The notes under the pieces: model-generated
What the model was told of the DNA's origin: nothing
The model's database searches: none
Seen by the model: the letters and a program-made list of their open reading frames with translations, nothing else
Program-made: the position numbers and the translations under genes
Part shown: one piece after another, positions 1 to 8,076 of the stretch
Layout: each line of letters begins with the position of its first letter
Position numbering within the stretch: the first letter of the stretch is position 1
Assembly: GCA_029263215.1 (NCBI GenBank)
Contig: JAJCXY010000021.1
Span: 1 to 43,409, forward strand
Length of the DNA stretch: 43,409 nucleotides
Origin: Acidimicrobiales bacterium
GTDB lineage: Bacteria; Actinomycetota; Acidimicrobiia; Acidimicrobiales; Aldehydirespiratoraceae
Reading direction: 5' to 3'

Positions 1-44
1 CGGGGTTCGGTGGCGAGCCGGCCGACGAGTGTCACGTTGTTCAT
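1..44 (-). CDS. ssb: Single-stranded DNA-binding protein, N-terminal fragment cut by the window edge
   Basis: Reading the minus strand from an ATG at 44-42 gives MNNVTLVGRLATEP, the standard opening of bacterial SSB (the first beta strand of the OB fold). A clear AAGGAG ribosome site lies 7 bases upstream of the ATG. Only 14 codons are inside the window. SSB coats single-stranded DNA during replication, repair and transfer. A copy next to an ArdC antirestriction gene is typical of plasmids and integrative elements, so this is more likely an element-borne ssb than the housekeeping copy. The call rests on a short but very characteristic peptide plus the ribosome site. Confidence 0.72.
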   Translation of the reverse strand, partial: MNNVTLVGRLATEP

Positions 45-666
45 TGGATGTCTCCTTGTTCTTGGTTGGTTCCCGGTGGTCCGGGGTGTTCGGGGGTCTC
101 AGCCGTCGGGCTGTAGCGGCGACGCAGCCCGTAGGGCCTTGACCTTCTTTTCCGGGGCCTAGCGAGGCCGAACGCAGTGAGGGAACGGCGACGGAGTCGG
201 TGCCGAGTGGTTTCGGGAAAGGGGGTTGCGTCGGTGCGTGCCCGGCGGAGCATGACGCCTGGACTTACCTCGGGCCGCCAGAAGCAACCTCGAAGGGGGC
301 CGGCTATGGACGGGTGTGGCACGGGCGGGTCAGTAGTGGCGGTCTCGGCGATGGTGCCGGCGGTCTGCTGGTGGGTGTCGCAGCAGTCGACTGGGGCGGG
401 GCGCTTTGGGCGGTGTGGTCGTCGAGTGCTTGGTGGTGGCGCTGTGCGACGGCGCACTTCTTCGTTGGTTGTCGTGGTCTGGTCGCCGGTGGTGGCTCGC
501 TGGGGGAGACCTGATCGGCGTCGGAGCGTCACGGGGCATCGAAACGGCGGCTGGCTGGTGCGGGCCATTCGGGTCGTGACCGAGTGCTCGGAGCTGGCAG
601 CGGCTGGGGCTTGGCGGGGACGGGCCGGGTAAGGCGTGGTCATCGGTTCACCCGGCTTCGCTGGTG
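45..666. other. Gene-poor stretch between ssb and the HTH gene
   Basis: Open frames exist on both strands, but they are rich in Arg, Pro and Thr, lack ribosome sites and resemble no family, so I read them as artefacts of high GC. The part next to ssb should hold its promoter. No RNA gene or clear repeat was found. Confidence 0.5.
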
Positions 667-915
667 CTATGGGAATCCTGCGCTCGAGGGTTCGAGGTAT
701 GCCTGGTTCCAGTGTTCGGGCCACAGGCAGGCGGGGTGTGATCCGACGGCGATAGCGGCGCGGTCGGCCTGTTCGGCGGGGACGCCGTGGATGGCCCAGC
801 GGTGAACGGTGCGCCGGCTCACTCCGATACGCACGGCCAAGGTTTCGATTGTTTCGGTGCGTGCTTGGGCGGCGAGGGGTTCGAAGGGGTAGCGGACGCC
901 GGCGGGTCGGCTCAT
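667..915 (-). CDS. Small helix-turn-helix protein (82 aa)
   Basis: An 82-residue protein with a probable helix-turn-helix at about residues 20-45, in which TIETLAVRIGVSRRTVHRW reads as helix, turn and recognition helix. The C-terminal part is rich in Trp and Pro (CLWPEHW). The start was chosen because its ATG (915-913) overlaps the TGA of the upstream ardC gene in an ATGA arrangement, which implies translational coupling. It is likely a DNA-binding regulator or a replication accessory protein of the mobile element. The family is not recognised beyond the fold. Confidence 0.6.
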   Translation of the reverse strand: MSRPAGVRYPFEPLAAQARTETIETLAVRIGVSRRTVHRWAIHGVPAEQADRAAIAVGSHPACLWPEHWNQAYLEPSSAGFP

Positions 916-1802
916 GCCGCTGCCTCTTCGGTCTTCGGGTCGGCGAGCGATTCGAGCAGGTCGACTGCGCGCTGTGCGGCGGCGGCCGTGCGAAACAACG
1001 CTTTGGGGTCGGCGTCCAATGCCGTCAGCCAGTGGGCCAGATACGCGGCGTGGTCGGGTCGAGGCTGCGGGGAGATGCCGAGACGGGCGCATGCGATCGC
1101 TGAGCCGAGTTCGGCTACGAGTTCCTCGGCGGCGTACTCGGGGCTGTCGAAGGGGTGGCCGAGTTCGGGGCGGTTGAGGCGGCTGGTGTGGCCGGTCCAG
1201 TGGACGTGTTCGTGCAGCACGGTGGAGTAGAAGGCGGCGGGGTCGTCGTACTGGTTGATGCCGGGTACGTAGATCCGGTCTGGGCCCGGCGCGTAGTAGG
1301 CGCGATCGCCGCCGTAGTGAATATCGGAGGCGATAGCGGCGATCCATTGATCGGTTGGGGTGTCGGTGGTGCTGACGGGTTGGGCGTCGTAGCCGTCGAC
1401 CTGGTGGGCGTTGAACACGGCATACACACGCGGCAACAACCGTCGGGTCTCACGCTGCTCACCCTCGGTTGGGGTTGGGGTCTGGTTGTTGTCGGTGGTC
1501 TTGTGGGTGACCCACTTGATGACCTGGGCGGATCGTTCGCCCTTGCGGACCTGGGCACCGTGCTCGGCCCATTGCTTGTAGGTGGCCCATTCCCCTGTGG
1601 GGTAGCCGTGGTCCAAGGCGTCGAGGGCGAGGGTTACGACGTTGGCGCCGTTGTAGATGGTCTCGGTGGTGGCGTTGCGGGCGTTGAGGAGGTCGCCGAG
1701 GTCGTGGGTGTGCCAGGGCATGGCCCAGGTGTCGTGTGATCCGGTGCGAATCATTTCGACGAGCCGGCCGGTGATGGCGGTGGCGTGGTCTTGGTAGTTC
1801 AT
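912..1802 (-). CDS. ardC: ArdC-like antirestriction protein with zincin-type metallopeptidase domain
   Basis: A 296-aa protein. The N-terminal part (about 1-130) matches the ArdC single-strand-DNA-binding region, including the MPWHTHDLGDLLNARN segment. The C-terminal part is a metallopeptidase with HEHVH at residues 197-201 followed by WTGH, and a downstream EELVAELG segment (about 227-233) that can supply the third metal ligand. In the family, ArdC protects incoming plasmid or element DNA from host restriction; the peptidase activity is predicted. The ATG at 1802 has GGAG seven bases upstream. Its neighbours ssb and the coupled HTH gene support a mobile-element origin. The length is normal for the family and no key residue is missing. 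Confidence 0.88.
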   Translation of the reverse strand: MNYQDHATAITGRLVEMIRTGSHDTWAMPWHTHDLGDLLNARNATTETIYNGANVVTLALDALDHGYPTGEWATYKQWAEHGAQVRKGERSAQVIKWVTHKTTDNNQTPTPTEGEQRETRRLLPRVYAVFNAHQVDGYDAQPVSTTDTPTDQWIAAIASDIHYGGDRAYYAPGPDRIYVPGINQYDDPAAFYSTVLHEHVHWTGHTSRLNRPELGHPFDSPEYAAEELVAELGSAIACARLGISPQPRPDHAAYLAHWLTALDADPKALFRTAAAAQRAVDLLESLADPKTEEAAA

Positions 1803-2130
1803 TGATCATCTCCAGGTGGTTCGCAGATGCGGACGCAGCGCTGCGCTGCGTTCGCTGGAAGCGACCCCGCCGGGTCGGCACGCGGTGTCCAGCCCTGGCC
1901 TTCGACCCGCAGGGTCGGAAGATGTCTGCTTCGGCGCAGCCGCATAGTGGCAATGGGCTTTACGCCGAAAGCGGGCCGGTCCGGCACGGCCCCTGGCCCG
2001 ACCCGGCACCTACCATCACGAAGTGGTCTCTGGCGCAACACGGGCAAGCGGTGGCAACACGGGCAAGGGGCTTGCTTCGTCTCGTTGGCTACGCAAGCAC
2101 CAAGGTGGTGGCGCCTGGGTGGTGGAGATG
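1803..2130. repeat. Repeat-rich non-coding stretch upstream of ardC
   Basis: The stretch contains a perfect 8-bp hairpin (1833-1851), two copies of a CGACCC/GGGTCG hairpin (1862-1877 and 1903-1917), and a 13-bp direct repeat CAACACGGGCAAG at 2037-2049 and 2055-2067 with an 18-bp period. No coding frame is convincing. On a mobile element such a cluster could be the ardC promoter, an origin with iterons, or a transfer origin. The sequence does not decide between these. Confidence 0.5.
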
Positions 2131-2568
2131 TCAGCTGGCTTGGCGGTACATGTCGGCGAGGTCGATGGCGTGGGCCAGTCGGAGTGGCTGCGGCCAGTTA
2201 CGGGTGAGGCGTTCTGGTACCAGTGCGATGGTGCGGTAGAGGGTGAGGCAGGGGTCGCTGTTGGGTTCGCCGGGCGCGATGTCGAAGTGACCGAACCCGA
2301 ATCGGGTGAGCCGCTCGAGTGACCGGATGAGCGGCGAGCTGGTACCTGTGCCCTTACCAAGCCCGAGCCTGACAGCTAGTTCCAGCGCTGGAGTGACGCT
2401 CCAGTTCGAGTCGTCAAGGAGGTCGCCGAGGTGGTTGAGGATGCAGGTGGCGGTTGGTCCGATGATGGGGAGCCACCAGCGTGCCCGGTACGGGTGGTCG
2501 ATGGCGACGTCCCCGGGTTCGGGGTGCGGTCGATCGGTGAATCGGGTGGCGATCTGTTCGATGTTCAT
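2131..2568 (-). CDS. Hypothetical element-borne protein (145 aa)
   Basis: The start ATG (2568-2566) has AGGAG six bases upstream, and the protein opens MNIEQIATRF. It is mostly alpha-helical with a hydrophobic middle (WWLPIIGPTATCILNHLGDLL) and a helical part resembling a winged helix (LGLGKGTGTSSPLIRSLERLTRFGF, about residues 70-95). This pattern is seen in small DNA-binding or replication accessory proteins, but I do not recognise the family. It is oriented like ardC and ssb and is probably part of the same element. The longer upstream frame lacks a ribosome site and was rejected. Confidence 0.62.
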   Translation of the reverse strand: MNIEQIATRFTDRPHPEPGDVAIDHPYRARWWLPIIGPTATCILNHLGDLLDDSNWSVTPALELAVRLGLGKGTGTSSPLIRSLERLTRFGFGHFDIAPGEPNSDPCLTLYRTIALVPERLTRNWPQPLRLAHAIDLADMYRQAS

Positions 2569-2607
2569 GTCGGGCTCCTGAGGGGTTGCTTGGTGCCTCC
2601 GAGGGTT

Positions 2608-2645
2608 GAGGGCGAGCCCCGACTTCCCCGACGAGGCTCGCCCTC
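2608..2645 (-). promoter_or_regulatory. Leader hairpin upstream of the 145-aa gene
   Basis: Perfect 11-bp inverted repeat: GAGGGCGAGCC at 2608-2618 and its complement at 2635-2645, with a 16-base loop. It lies 40 bases upstream of the start codon of the 2131-2568 gene and has no T-run, so a leader structure or protein-binding site is more likely than a terminator. Confidence 0.5.
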
Positions 2646-2952
2646 TGATCAGTCCCCGGTTTGGTTCGGGGTTCGGCTGTGGAGCCGTTGAGCCGTGCGG
2701 TGTTGGTGGGCGGAGCAAGGTGGAGCCCTCGCAAGCGCAGCGCGAAGGAATGACCTTCGCAGTCCGCCGGCCCGTGGGGCAGGGTCCATCAACAGCCAAG
2801 ACCCGCACCGAGGCCGAGGCCGGAGAGAGTGCATCGTCGGGGTCACTGTGATCGTTGCTCTCGGGGTCCGGCTCCACTGCCCTTGAGGCCCTGCCGTGCA
2901 GGGGCATGAGTACAGCAACCGACTCGCAGTGTCCTTCGGCAATACTGAACAG

Positions 2953-3333
2953 GTGGTGACCTCGACGGACTTAGCGAAGCTGGCTGCTAGTGGTGAGTCG
3001 AAGATGGTCGAGTTCAAGAAGCCGACGGGCACCCGCAACGAAGCGACGCGCGCTCTGTCCGCGATGCTCAACGGCGCTGGCGGCACCGTTCTGCTCGGCA
3101 TCGGCGACGACGGGCTCGTGACTGGACAAGATGTCACGGAGAAGTGTCTTGAAGACGTGACCCAAGCGTGCAAGCCGATCCGGCAGGAGTTCCCGCCAAA
3201 GACAGTGGCCCGAGGTTGTCGCCAACAGCGCCACTCAGCGAACAATCACACGATGCCGAGTCGTCCTGCTGAGTCGGCGACAGCAGGGACAAGAGGTCCT
3301 GCGGGGGTCGAAGGAATCGAGGAGCAGCCGTGA
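2953..3333 (+). pseudogene. Truncated AlbA_2 / Schlafen-type domain protein
   Basis: Residues just after a GTG at 2953 (or 2956) match the start of an AlbA_2 domain: ESKMVEFKK, then NEATRALSAMLNGAGG, then VLLGIGDDGLVTGQDV, ending around IRQEFPP (near 3195). Full-length members continue through the rest of this domain and several hundred more residues. Here the similarity stops and the frame runs through low-complexity sequence to a stop at 3333. AlbA_2 proteins are often regulators or nucleases in defence loci. The frame after 3195 shows no family signal, so I call this a broken gene. Confidence 0.6.
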
Positions 3334-4118
3334 TCTCAGATGTGGATCTGCGCCTCAATCATCAGTTCATAAGAGCGTTTGAGTCGCTGCGAAAGGCAGC
3401 CGGTCACCGTGAGATGAGCGACGAGGCTCTCCACGTTGTCGCCAAGAGGTCGGGCATCTCCTTTGAGGACTTGCGCGTCGCTCGTCATCTTCGTAACGCG
3501 CTCGCACATGACGAGCCTGTCAACCGGGAGAGACTTGCGCAGCACCTGAACCTTCTCACCGAGTCGGCCGGCGAAGCCCGGTCTACGGACCGGCCCCCTC
3601 GGTTACATGGCGGACAACGTGCATTTCGACTACACGGCTGGCGAGACCCTGATATCGAAGAGCAGATGATCGCCAATGGGTTCGTCAGCATCGGCGGCGA
3701 CGAGATCGGTGACCTCGCCGGCGTCGACGACCCTGAGTTGATCCGATCCGCCCTGACGTCGAGCATGACTGACCGATCCGCGAGAGCGATCAACATCTTC
3801 GTCGGCTATTGGCGGCGGTTTCTGTGGGAGGCAACGGCTGGTGATCTGATCGTTCTTCCGACTCAGCACCTTGGTGTTGCCATCGGCGCTCTGGTCGGGC
3901 CGTACTTCTATGTCAAAAGCGCTCGACCGAAAGCGAAGCACAGGCGCGAGGTCGACTGGATCGCCTTCGACATCAGCCGCGAGGATTTCGACCCAGATCT
4001 TCTGAGGACAATCAGTGGGCGCCATACGGTTCAAGACTTCAGGGCGCCAAATGCAGTCGAAAGGCTCAAGGCGATCGCGCAGACCGGGTCCGATCCTGGT
4101 CCCTCGCTAGCCCGCTAA
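3330..4118 (+). CDS. HEPN-like domain fused to an EVE/PUA-like domain (262 aa)
   Basis: GTG start at 3330 with GAGGAG five bases upstream. Residues 1-80 are helical and contain RHLRNALAH. The R55-x4-H60 spacing fits the catalytic motif of HEPN ribonuclease domains. Residues about 98-215 resemble the EVE/Mrr-N-like PUA fold found in modification-sensing restriction proteins: a WRDPDIEEQMIANGFVSIGG opening, then an AGDLIVLPTQHLGVAIGALVG strand pair. By family, EVE-like domains bind modified bases and HEPN domains cleave RNA. A modified-DNA sensor coupled to an RNase is therefore a reasonable inference, but the domain calls are from inspection only. It sits beside a broken AlbA_2 gene and a caspase-like gene, which suggests a defence cluster. 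Confidence 0.65.
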   Translation: MISDVDLRLNHQFIRAFESLRKAAGHREMSDEALHVVAKRSGISFEDLRVARHLRNALAHDEPVNRERLAQHLNLLTESAGEARSTDRPPRLHGGQRAFRLHGWRDPDIEEQMIANGFVSIGGDEIGDLAGVDDPELIRSALTSSMTDRSARAINIFVGYWRRFLWEATAGDLIVLPTQHLGVAIGALVGPYFYVKSARPKAKHRREVDWIAFDISREDFDPDLLRTISGRHTVQDFRAPNAVERLKAIAQTGSDPGPSLAR

Positions 4119-4318
4119 TGTCGACGGCGCCGGTGTTGCCCGTGGAGTTCGGCGGACGTGTTGTCTGGACTCCCCCCGAGGACGACCAGCCTCGGTTCAG
4201 GCTCGGCGTCGGTTGACCAAGGGGAACCCTCGACCTCGTAATGGCGATAGCTTCTTGGCGTTCGAGAGCAGGTGGCGGCAACAGGCCCGGTACGCGTTGG
4301 AGGAGTGGAGGAAGTTTC

Positions 4319-4882
4319 TTGCCCAGGCGACAGATCCCAGGTGTTTTTTGTCTCGAAGGCAATTGGTCAAGTGACCTTCGTGACCGCTCATCGGTGTGGC
4401 CGTTGCTCGAGTTGCTCGAACGGCAGAAGACGATCGAGGCGATCCATCGTGATTGCGGAACCGTCGATGAGTTCGTGCACTACCTCGATACCTGGACCCA
4501 AACTCGTTACGAGAAGTACCGCCTGCTGTATCTCGGCTTCCACGGCAAGCCGGGATTGGTGTGGATCGGTAGGAAGCAGGTCGAGATCGAACAGATCGCC
4601 GAAATGATCCGCGGACGAGCGAAGAGCTGCGTTGTCTACTTCGGTACGTGCAGCACCGTTGATGTGCCGGCCAAGAGGCTTGACAGGTTTCTGAGCGCGA
4701 GCGGAGCGAAGGCCGTTTGTGGCTACACCGAGAGCGTCGACTGGCTGGAGAGTGCTGCATTCGATCTTCTTCTCATCGAAGCACTCACTCGCTACCGCCG
4801 AATGGATGCTGCGGAGAAGTGGCTTCGAAAGGAGTATCCCAGCACTGTTCGAAAGCTGGGTTTCAAGATGCGTCGGCGCTAA
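4319..4882 (+). CDS. Caspase-like His/Cys dyad protein, DUF6642-like
   Basis: A 187-aa protein. The start chosen is TTG at 4319, with GGAGG seven bases upstream and family-like sequence (GVFCLEGNWSSDLRDRSSV) beginning within ten residues. An in-frame ATG at 4241 would add 26 Arg/Gly-rich residues and is less likely. The core has YLGFHGKPG (His75) and VVYFGTCST (Cys111), spaced and flanked as in the His-Cys dyad of caspase-fold proteases, followed by AVCGYTESVDWLESAAFD. I recognise the pattern as DUF6642, a family without known function. A protease role is inferred from the dyad. The neighbours (HEPN-EVE-like gene upstream) suggest defence. Confidence 0.68.
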   Translation: MPRRQIPGVFCLEGNWSSDLRDRSSVWPLLELLERQKTIEAIHRDCGTVDEFVHYLDTWTQTRYEKYRLLYLGFHGKPGLVWIGRKQVEIEQIAEMIRGRAKSCVVYFGTCSTVDVPAKRLDRFLSASGAKAVCGYTESVDWLESAAFDLLLIEALTRYRRMDAAEKWLRKEYPSTVRKLGFKMRRR

Positions 4883-4936
4883 CGCAATGGGCGCCTCGGC
4901 TGCCTCGAGAGTCTCCGCGGATTCGGTCGATCGGGC

Positions 4937-5242
4937 TCAGTCCCACAAGATCATTGCACCCGGGATCTCGCGTAGATCGAGTTCGGCGCACACAGGGCAG
5001 AGCCATGGTGCGGAGCCCCTGAGCGGAACCGGCTTGGCGCCGCATTCCTTGCAGAGTGTCCGCTCGTCTTCGGTGACGTGTACATCGGAGGCACGCTCCC
5101 AAGGACGCGACAGCGTTGTCATTCCGCCATGAGCGGGACAGCTTGCTGGGAGCTGTTCGACCGCCGCCATCCCGACACCGATGAGAAGATCGTCACTCTC
5201 GAACCCGCACTGCCCACACCCGTACCGTGCCGCCTCACCCAT
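4937..5242 (-). CDS. Small zinc-ribbon protein (101 aa)
   Basis: The protein carries a CGQCGF knuckle near the N-terminus, a CPAHGG segment in the middle, then CKECG and CPVC pairs near the C-terminus. This is enough for one or two zinc ribbons. Three ATG codons lie in tandem (5248, 5245, 5242). The third was chosen because GGGAG sits seven bases upstream of it. The protein is small, soluble and of unknown function; nucleic-acid or protein binding is the usual role of such ribbons. It converges on the caspase-like gene. Confidence 0.6.
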   Translation of the reverse strand: MGEAARYGCGQCGFESDDLLIGVGMAAVEQLPASCPAHGGMTTLSRPWERASDVHVTEDERTLCKECGAKPVPLRGSAPWLCPVCAELDLREIPGAMILWD

Positions 5243-5352
5243 CATCATGCTCCCGTCTACTCAAACTGTGGTGTTTCATCCTCAGCGCGACGACGGGAGT
5301 AACGGGTGTCAGCTTGGCTGTGTTCTCCCGTTCATTGCTGATCATCTCGATC

Positions 5353-5820
5353 TCACCGCCCCAACAGCCGGAATTCATCATCGATCTCGTCGAGCAGCAT
5401 CCACCACCCGTTGTCAGGCTGATGGACCACAGCGGGAAGGCTGCTGAATACCCGCAGCAGCTCGGCGTCACTCGGCTCAGATGAGTCGTAGTCCACTCCC
5501 CGCCGCAGACGCAGCGTCACGTCCTCAAGGCCGAGCTCGACCTGCCAGAGGACGTCGGGATCCCAGAAGCAGATCACGGATTCGGAGTCGTCTCGACGCC
5601 AATCGTGCAGTGCCGCGAGTCGCTCAACGATCGGATCTCGCCAGTCTTCGGCTGGTCGCCAAGGTGTGCCTTCCGTCTCCATGATCGTGGTGGCCGAGGC
5701 CCCCCAGCCATCCTCTGACTCGGCCCACCTGATCGACATGCCCCCTTCGTAGATGCGTGCGATGGCGGCCTCAGGAAGTTCGCGTGGCCCCATCGGGATG
5801 ATGTCGAATGTGGTGCCCAT
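5353..5820 (-). CDS. Hypothetical acidic protein (155 aa)
   Basis: Start at ATG 5820 (MGTTFDIIPMGPRELP). An upstream extension of 30 residues is possible but low-complexity. The protein is acidic and Trp-rich (GWGAS, WRPAEDWRDP, FWDPDVLWQVELG, NGWWMLLDEIDDEFRLLGR) with alternating beta-like segments. It resembles small immunity or SUKH-like cytoplasmic proteins in composition, but I do not recognise the family. The ribosome site is weak. Codon use is consistent with coding. Confidence 0.55.
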   Translation of the reverse strand: MGTTFDIIPMGPRELPEAAIARIYEGGMSIRWAESEDGWGASATTIMETEGTPWRPAEDWRDPIVERLAALHDWRRDDSESVICFWDPDVLWQVELGLEDVTLRLRRGVDYDSSEPSDAELLRVFSSLPAVVHQPDNGWWMLLDEIDDEFRLLGR

Positions 5821-6573
5821 GATGCCCAGAGTACCGTCGGGCTGTGACGCGCTCGACGGGCCCTGGGCCCTCTGGGTGAGCGATTCGTGCTCAGTTGGGA
5901 TGCAAGCCAATCGATCCCTAGATCACTGTTTCTCGCGGGATACGAGTGCCTCGTTGACCCGGTGCCAGCCAACTTGGAAGCGCGAACCGACAGCTCCCGC
6001 ACATGCCAGCGGCGCTCGATGGGAGGTGGGGAGCCATCCACGGCATGAGATGAACGGGCGTCACTATTTGCTGGCGAGTGGCGACAAGACCCGCAGTGTC
6101 GCCCTTGGAGTACCAGTAGCCGAACTGAGATCTTGTGGGACTGGGTGAGATGACCATGGCCGGGCTGGTGGGGGACCGACCGGGAGGTGTTCGACCTGTG
6201 TTCCCTTTCGGCGGAGAAAGGGGGCGGATAAGGCCGAGCCCGGTCGGTCCCGTTCACGCCGACTCGGCGGCGGATCCGAGTCGGTGTGACCAATCGGGAT
6301 CTTACGCGGCCTATCCAGTGTTGTGGAGTTAGCGTTGGACGAGTGCCCGACCGCCGCGGGTGGTTGCACGAGCCGGGCATTGCCGTGGCGGGCGACCGTC
6401 TCGATCATGCAGGAGTACTTGAGTTCAGCCCGCTTCAGCGCGCGATGAAGTCAGTGTCCGAGCTGTCACCCGCTGGCTTGTCGACTGGCAACGGGTCTCG
6501 GCTGATCCAACCGGGGTACTGCTGAGCGCAGGACCGTTGGTTTGGCTAGCCTCGAAGTGAGAAGGCGGGGGAC
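5821..6573. other. 750-bp stretch without a convincing gene
   Basis: All frames are interrupted or low-complexity. One 9-bp perfect hairpin (CCGACTCGG at 6259-6267, complement at 6276-6284) is visible. It may be degraded insertion-sequence or element DNA, but no transposase motif could be identified. The last part should contain the promoter of the nuclease-like gene at 6574. Confidence 0.45.
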
Positions 6574-7629
6574 ATGTCGTTTCTGGTGAGGAAGCAAGGC
6601 GGCGATTGGCGTCAGCCGACGGCTACGGCCTACCCGGACGAGGCCACGCTCCAGGTCCTGTTGGCGGACTCGCCGGATCTCCTGCCGGTCGACGAACCAG
6701 TGTTGGTCGTCAGCGAGTTCTCGGTCCCCAATATCGGCTCCGCCGATCTCGTTGGGATCACGGCGTCGGGCGGTGTGGTCATCGTCGAGTGCAAGTTGCG
6801 GGCAAACCCACAGATTCGTCGGGAGGTAGTGGGACAGGCATTGGCCTACGCAGGCGGGATCTGGCGGATGGATGCCGACAGATTTGTTCGTCAGTTTGAG
6901 GCCAAAGCCGGTGTGTCTCTTGCAGAAGTCGCCCAGGAGCTTGGTGGATCGTCGGCAGCAGACGTCCGGGAGGCCGTCGAGTCCACCCTCGAGCACGGCA
7001 ACTTCCGAGTAGTCATCGCGGTCGACGAGATCACCCCCGAGCTGCGGACAATCGTCGAGTTCGTAAACGCTCACACTTCTGAGCTCGAGTTCGTGGCTCT
7101 CGAGTTGGGGTACAGCCGAGAAGACGAGATCGAGATCATTGTGCCGACTGTGTACGGCGCAGAGGTTGCTGAAGCGAAACGGCCCGCTGGCTCCAGCGGG
7201 AGGCGCCGCTGGACCTTGGGCGACGTGGAAGACTCGTTTGACCAACAGGAGTTCGCCGAACTCAAACCAATTGTGGGTGCGTTGGTTCGACATGCGCGGG
7301 AACACTCCGTGAAACTGAATCCCGGATCCGGTAGTAATCCCGCGGTTGCGTGCTACTACGCCGTGGAAGGCACTCCGACGTCGTGCTGGGCGCTTCATGT
7401 CAACGAGTCTGATCCCACCATCGTCCTCTCCTTGGGAGCCATTCAAGCTCGATCACAGCAGCACGCGGCCGCTTTCTTGGAGAAGCTCAAAGAGCTTCCG
7501 GGATTCGAGTCCGTCACCGACTTCGGTCCGAACGACCTCGCGAAGTACCCATCCGTCCGACTTGACGGACTCGGCATGGAAGGTGCGGCCGCTCTACTGG
7601 CAGCGGTCGACGAACTACGAGACCACTGA
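6574..7629 (+). CDS. PD-(D/E)XK nuclease-like protein (351 aa)
   Basis: ATG start with GGGGGA close upstream. The N-terminal half shows a restriction-endonuclease-like core: GSADLVGI (Asp58), VVIVECKL (Glu72-x-Lys74), then a QALAY motif (Gln88-x3-Tyr92) as in RecB-family nucleases. The catalytic D...ExK signature is complete. The C-terminal half (about 215-351) is a separate domain with no recognised motif. The arrangement recalls NucS/DUF91-type and other DNA-repair or restriction nucleases. It could be a stand-alone anti-invader nuclease of the element. Function as a nuclease is inferred from the motif; the substrate is unknown. Confidence 0.7.
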   Translation: MSFLVRKQGGDWRQPTATAYPDEATLQVLLADSPDLLPVDEPVLVVSEFSVPNIGSADLVGITASGGVVIVECKLRANPQIRREVVGQALAYAGGIWRMDADRFVRQFEAKAGVSLAEVAQELGGSSAADVREAVESTLEHGNFRVVIAVDEITPELRTIVEFVNAHTSELEFVALELGYSREDEIEIIVPTVYGAEVAEAKRPAGSSGRRRWTLGDVEDSFDQQEFAELKPIVGALVRHAREHSVKLNPGSGSNPAVACYYAVEGTPTSCWALHVNESDPTIVLSLGAIQARSQQHAAAFLEKLKELPGFESVTDFGPNDLAKYPSVRLDGLGMEGAAALLAAVDELRDH

Positions 7630-7874
7630 GCAGGGACCCGAGCGGACCAATCGACGGCGACGGCCAAAGCTTGGGTCTGCTGGAGGCGTGCATCCGGCGA
7701 ACGACTGTGATCGCGGACGAACAAGAGGACGGGTAGGCCTGTCATAGCGTTCCCGCCCGACACTCTCGAAAATGTCAGAACCGCCGCTGATGCCGATGAC
7801 CGATGCGTCTCGTCATGGATCCGACGCGCCGTCGAACACGAGCTGGAAACCGAGACCGCCTGAACGGCCCACAT

Positions 7875-7906
7875 GTACCATCCATGTACCAGCACAGCGG
7901 TAAACA
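7875..7906 (+). repeat. Integrase arm-site-like repeats, right end of element A
   Basis: GTACCA at 7875 and again at 7886 (11-bp period), then GTAAACA at 7900. The same three-part pattern with identical spacing (0, 11, 25) occurs at 15909-15940, before the second att copy. They lie 94-125 bp from the att core, as arm-type sites do. Confidence 0.55.
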
Positions 7907-7999
7907 CCAGGAAGCAGAGGGGAACAGCGGGGAGAACAAAACCGTTCCCCACCAGGGGAAACACCCATTCGCAGGGGCTACCGGCGGCTAGCGCATAGG

Positions 8000-8046
8000 T
8001 CTCATAACCCGAAGGTCGCAGGTTCAAATCCTGCCCCCGCCACCAA
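8000..8046 (+). other. Attachment site 1: 3' half of tRNA-Met
   Basis: The sequence runs from the anticodon loop (TCTCATAACCC, anticodon CAT) through the T arm (GCAGG-TTCAAAT-CCTGC) and acceptor strand CCCCGCC to ACCA. The 5' half of a tRNA is absent: the upstream bases do not form a D arm or a matching GGCGGGG. Such a 3'-half copy is the typical product of integration at a tRNA anticodon loop. It is the junction between element A and element B. Confidence 0.85.
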
Positions 8047-8076
8047 ATGTCCTGGTCAGCCGAGTGCTGGCCGGGG

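Noticed and set aside
41..724. 227-codon minus-strand frame at the left edge
   Set aside because: Arg/Pro/Thr-rich low complexity, and it overlaps the ssb start and the HTH gene.
7966..8045. Complete tRNA-Met gene at att copy 1
   Set aside because: The upstream bases do not form a D arm, the anticodon stem is broken (TAGGT against CCCGA) and the acceptor 5' strand GGCGGGG is missing.
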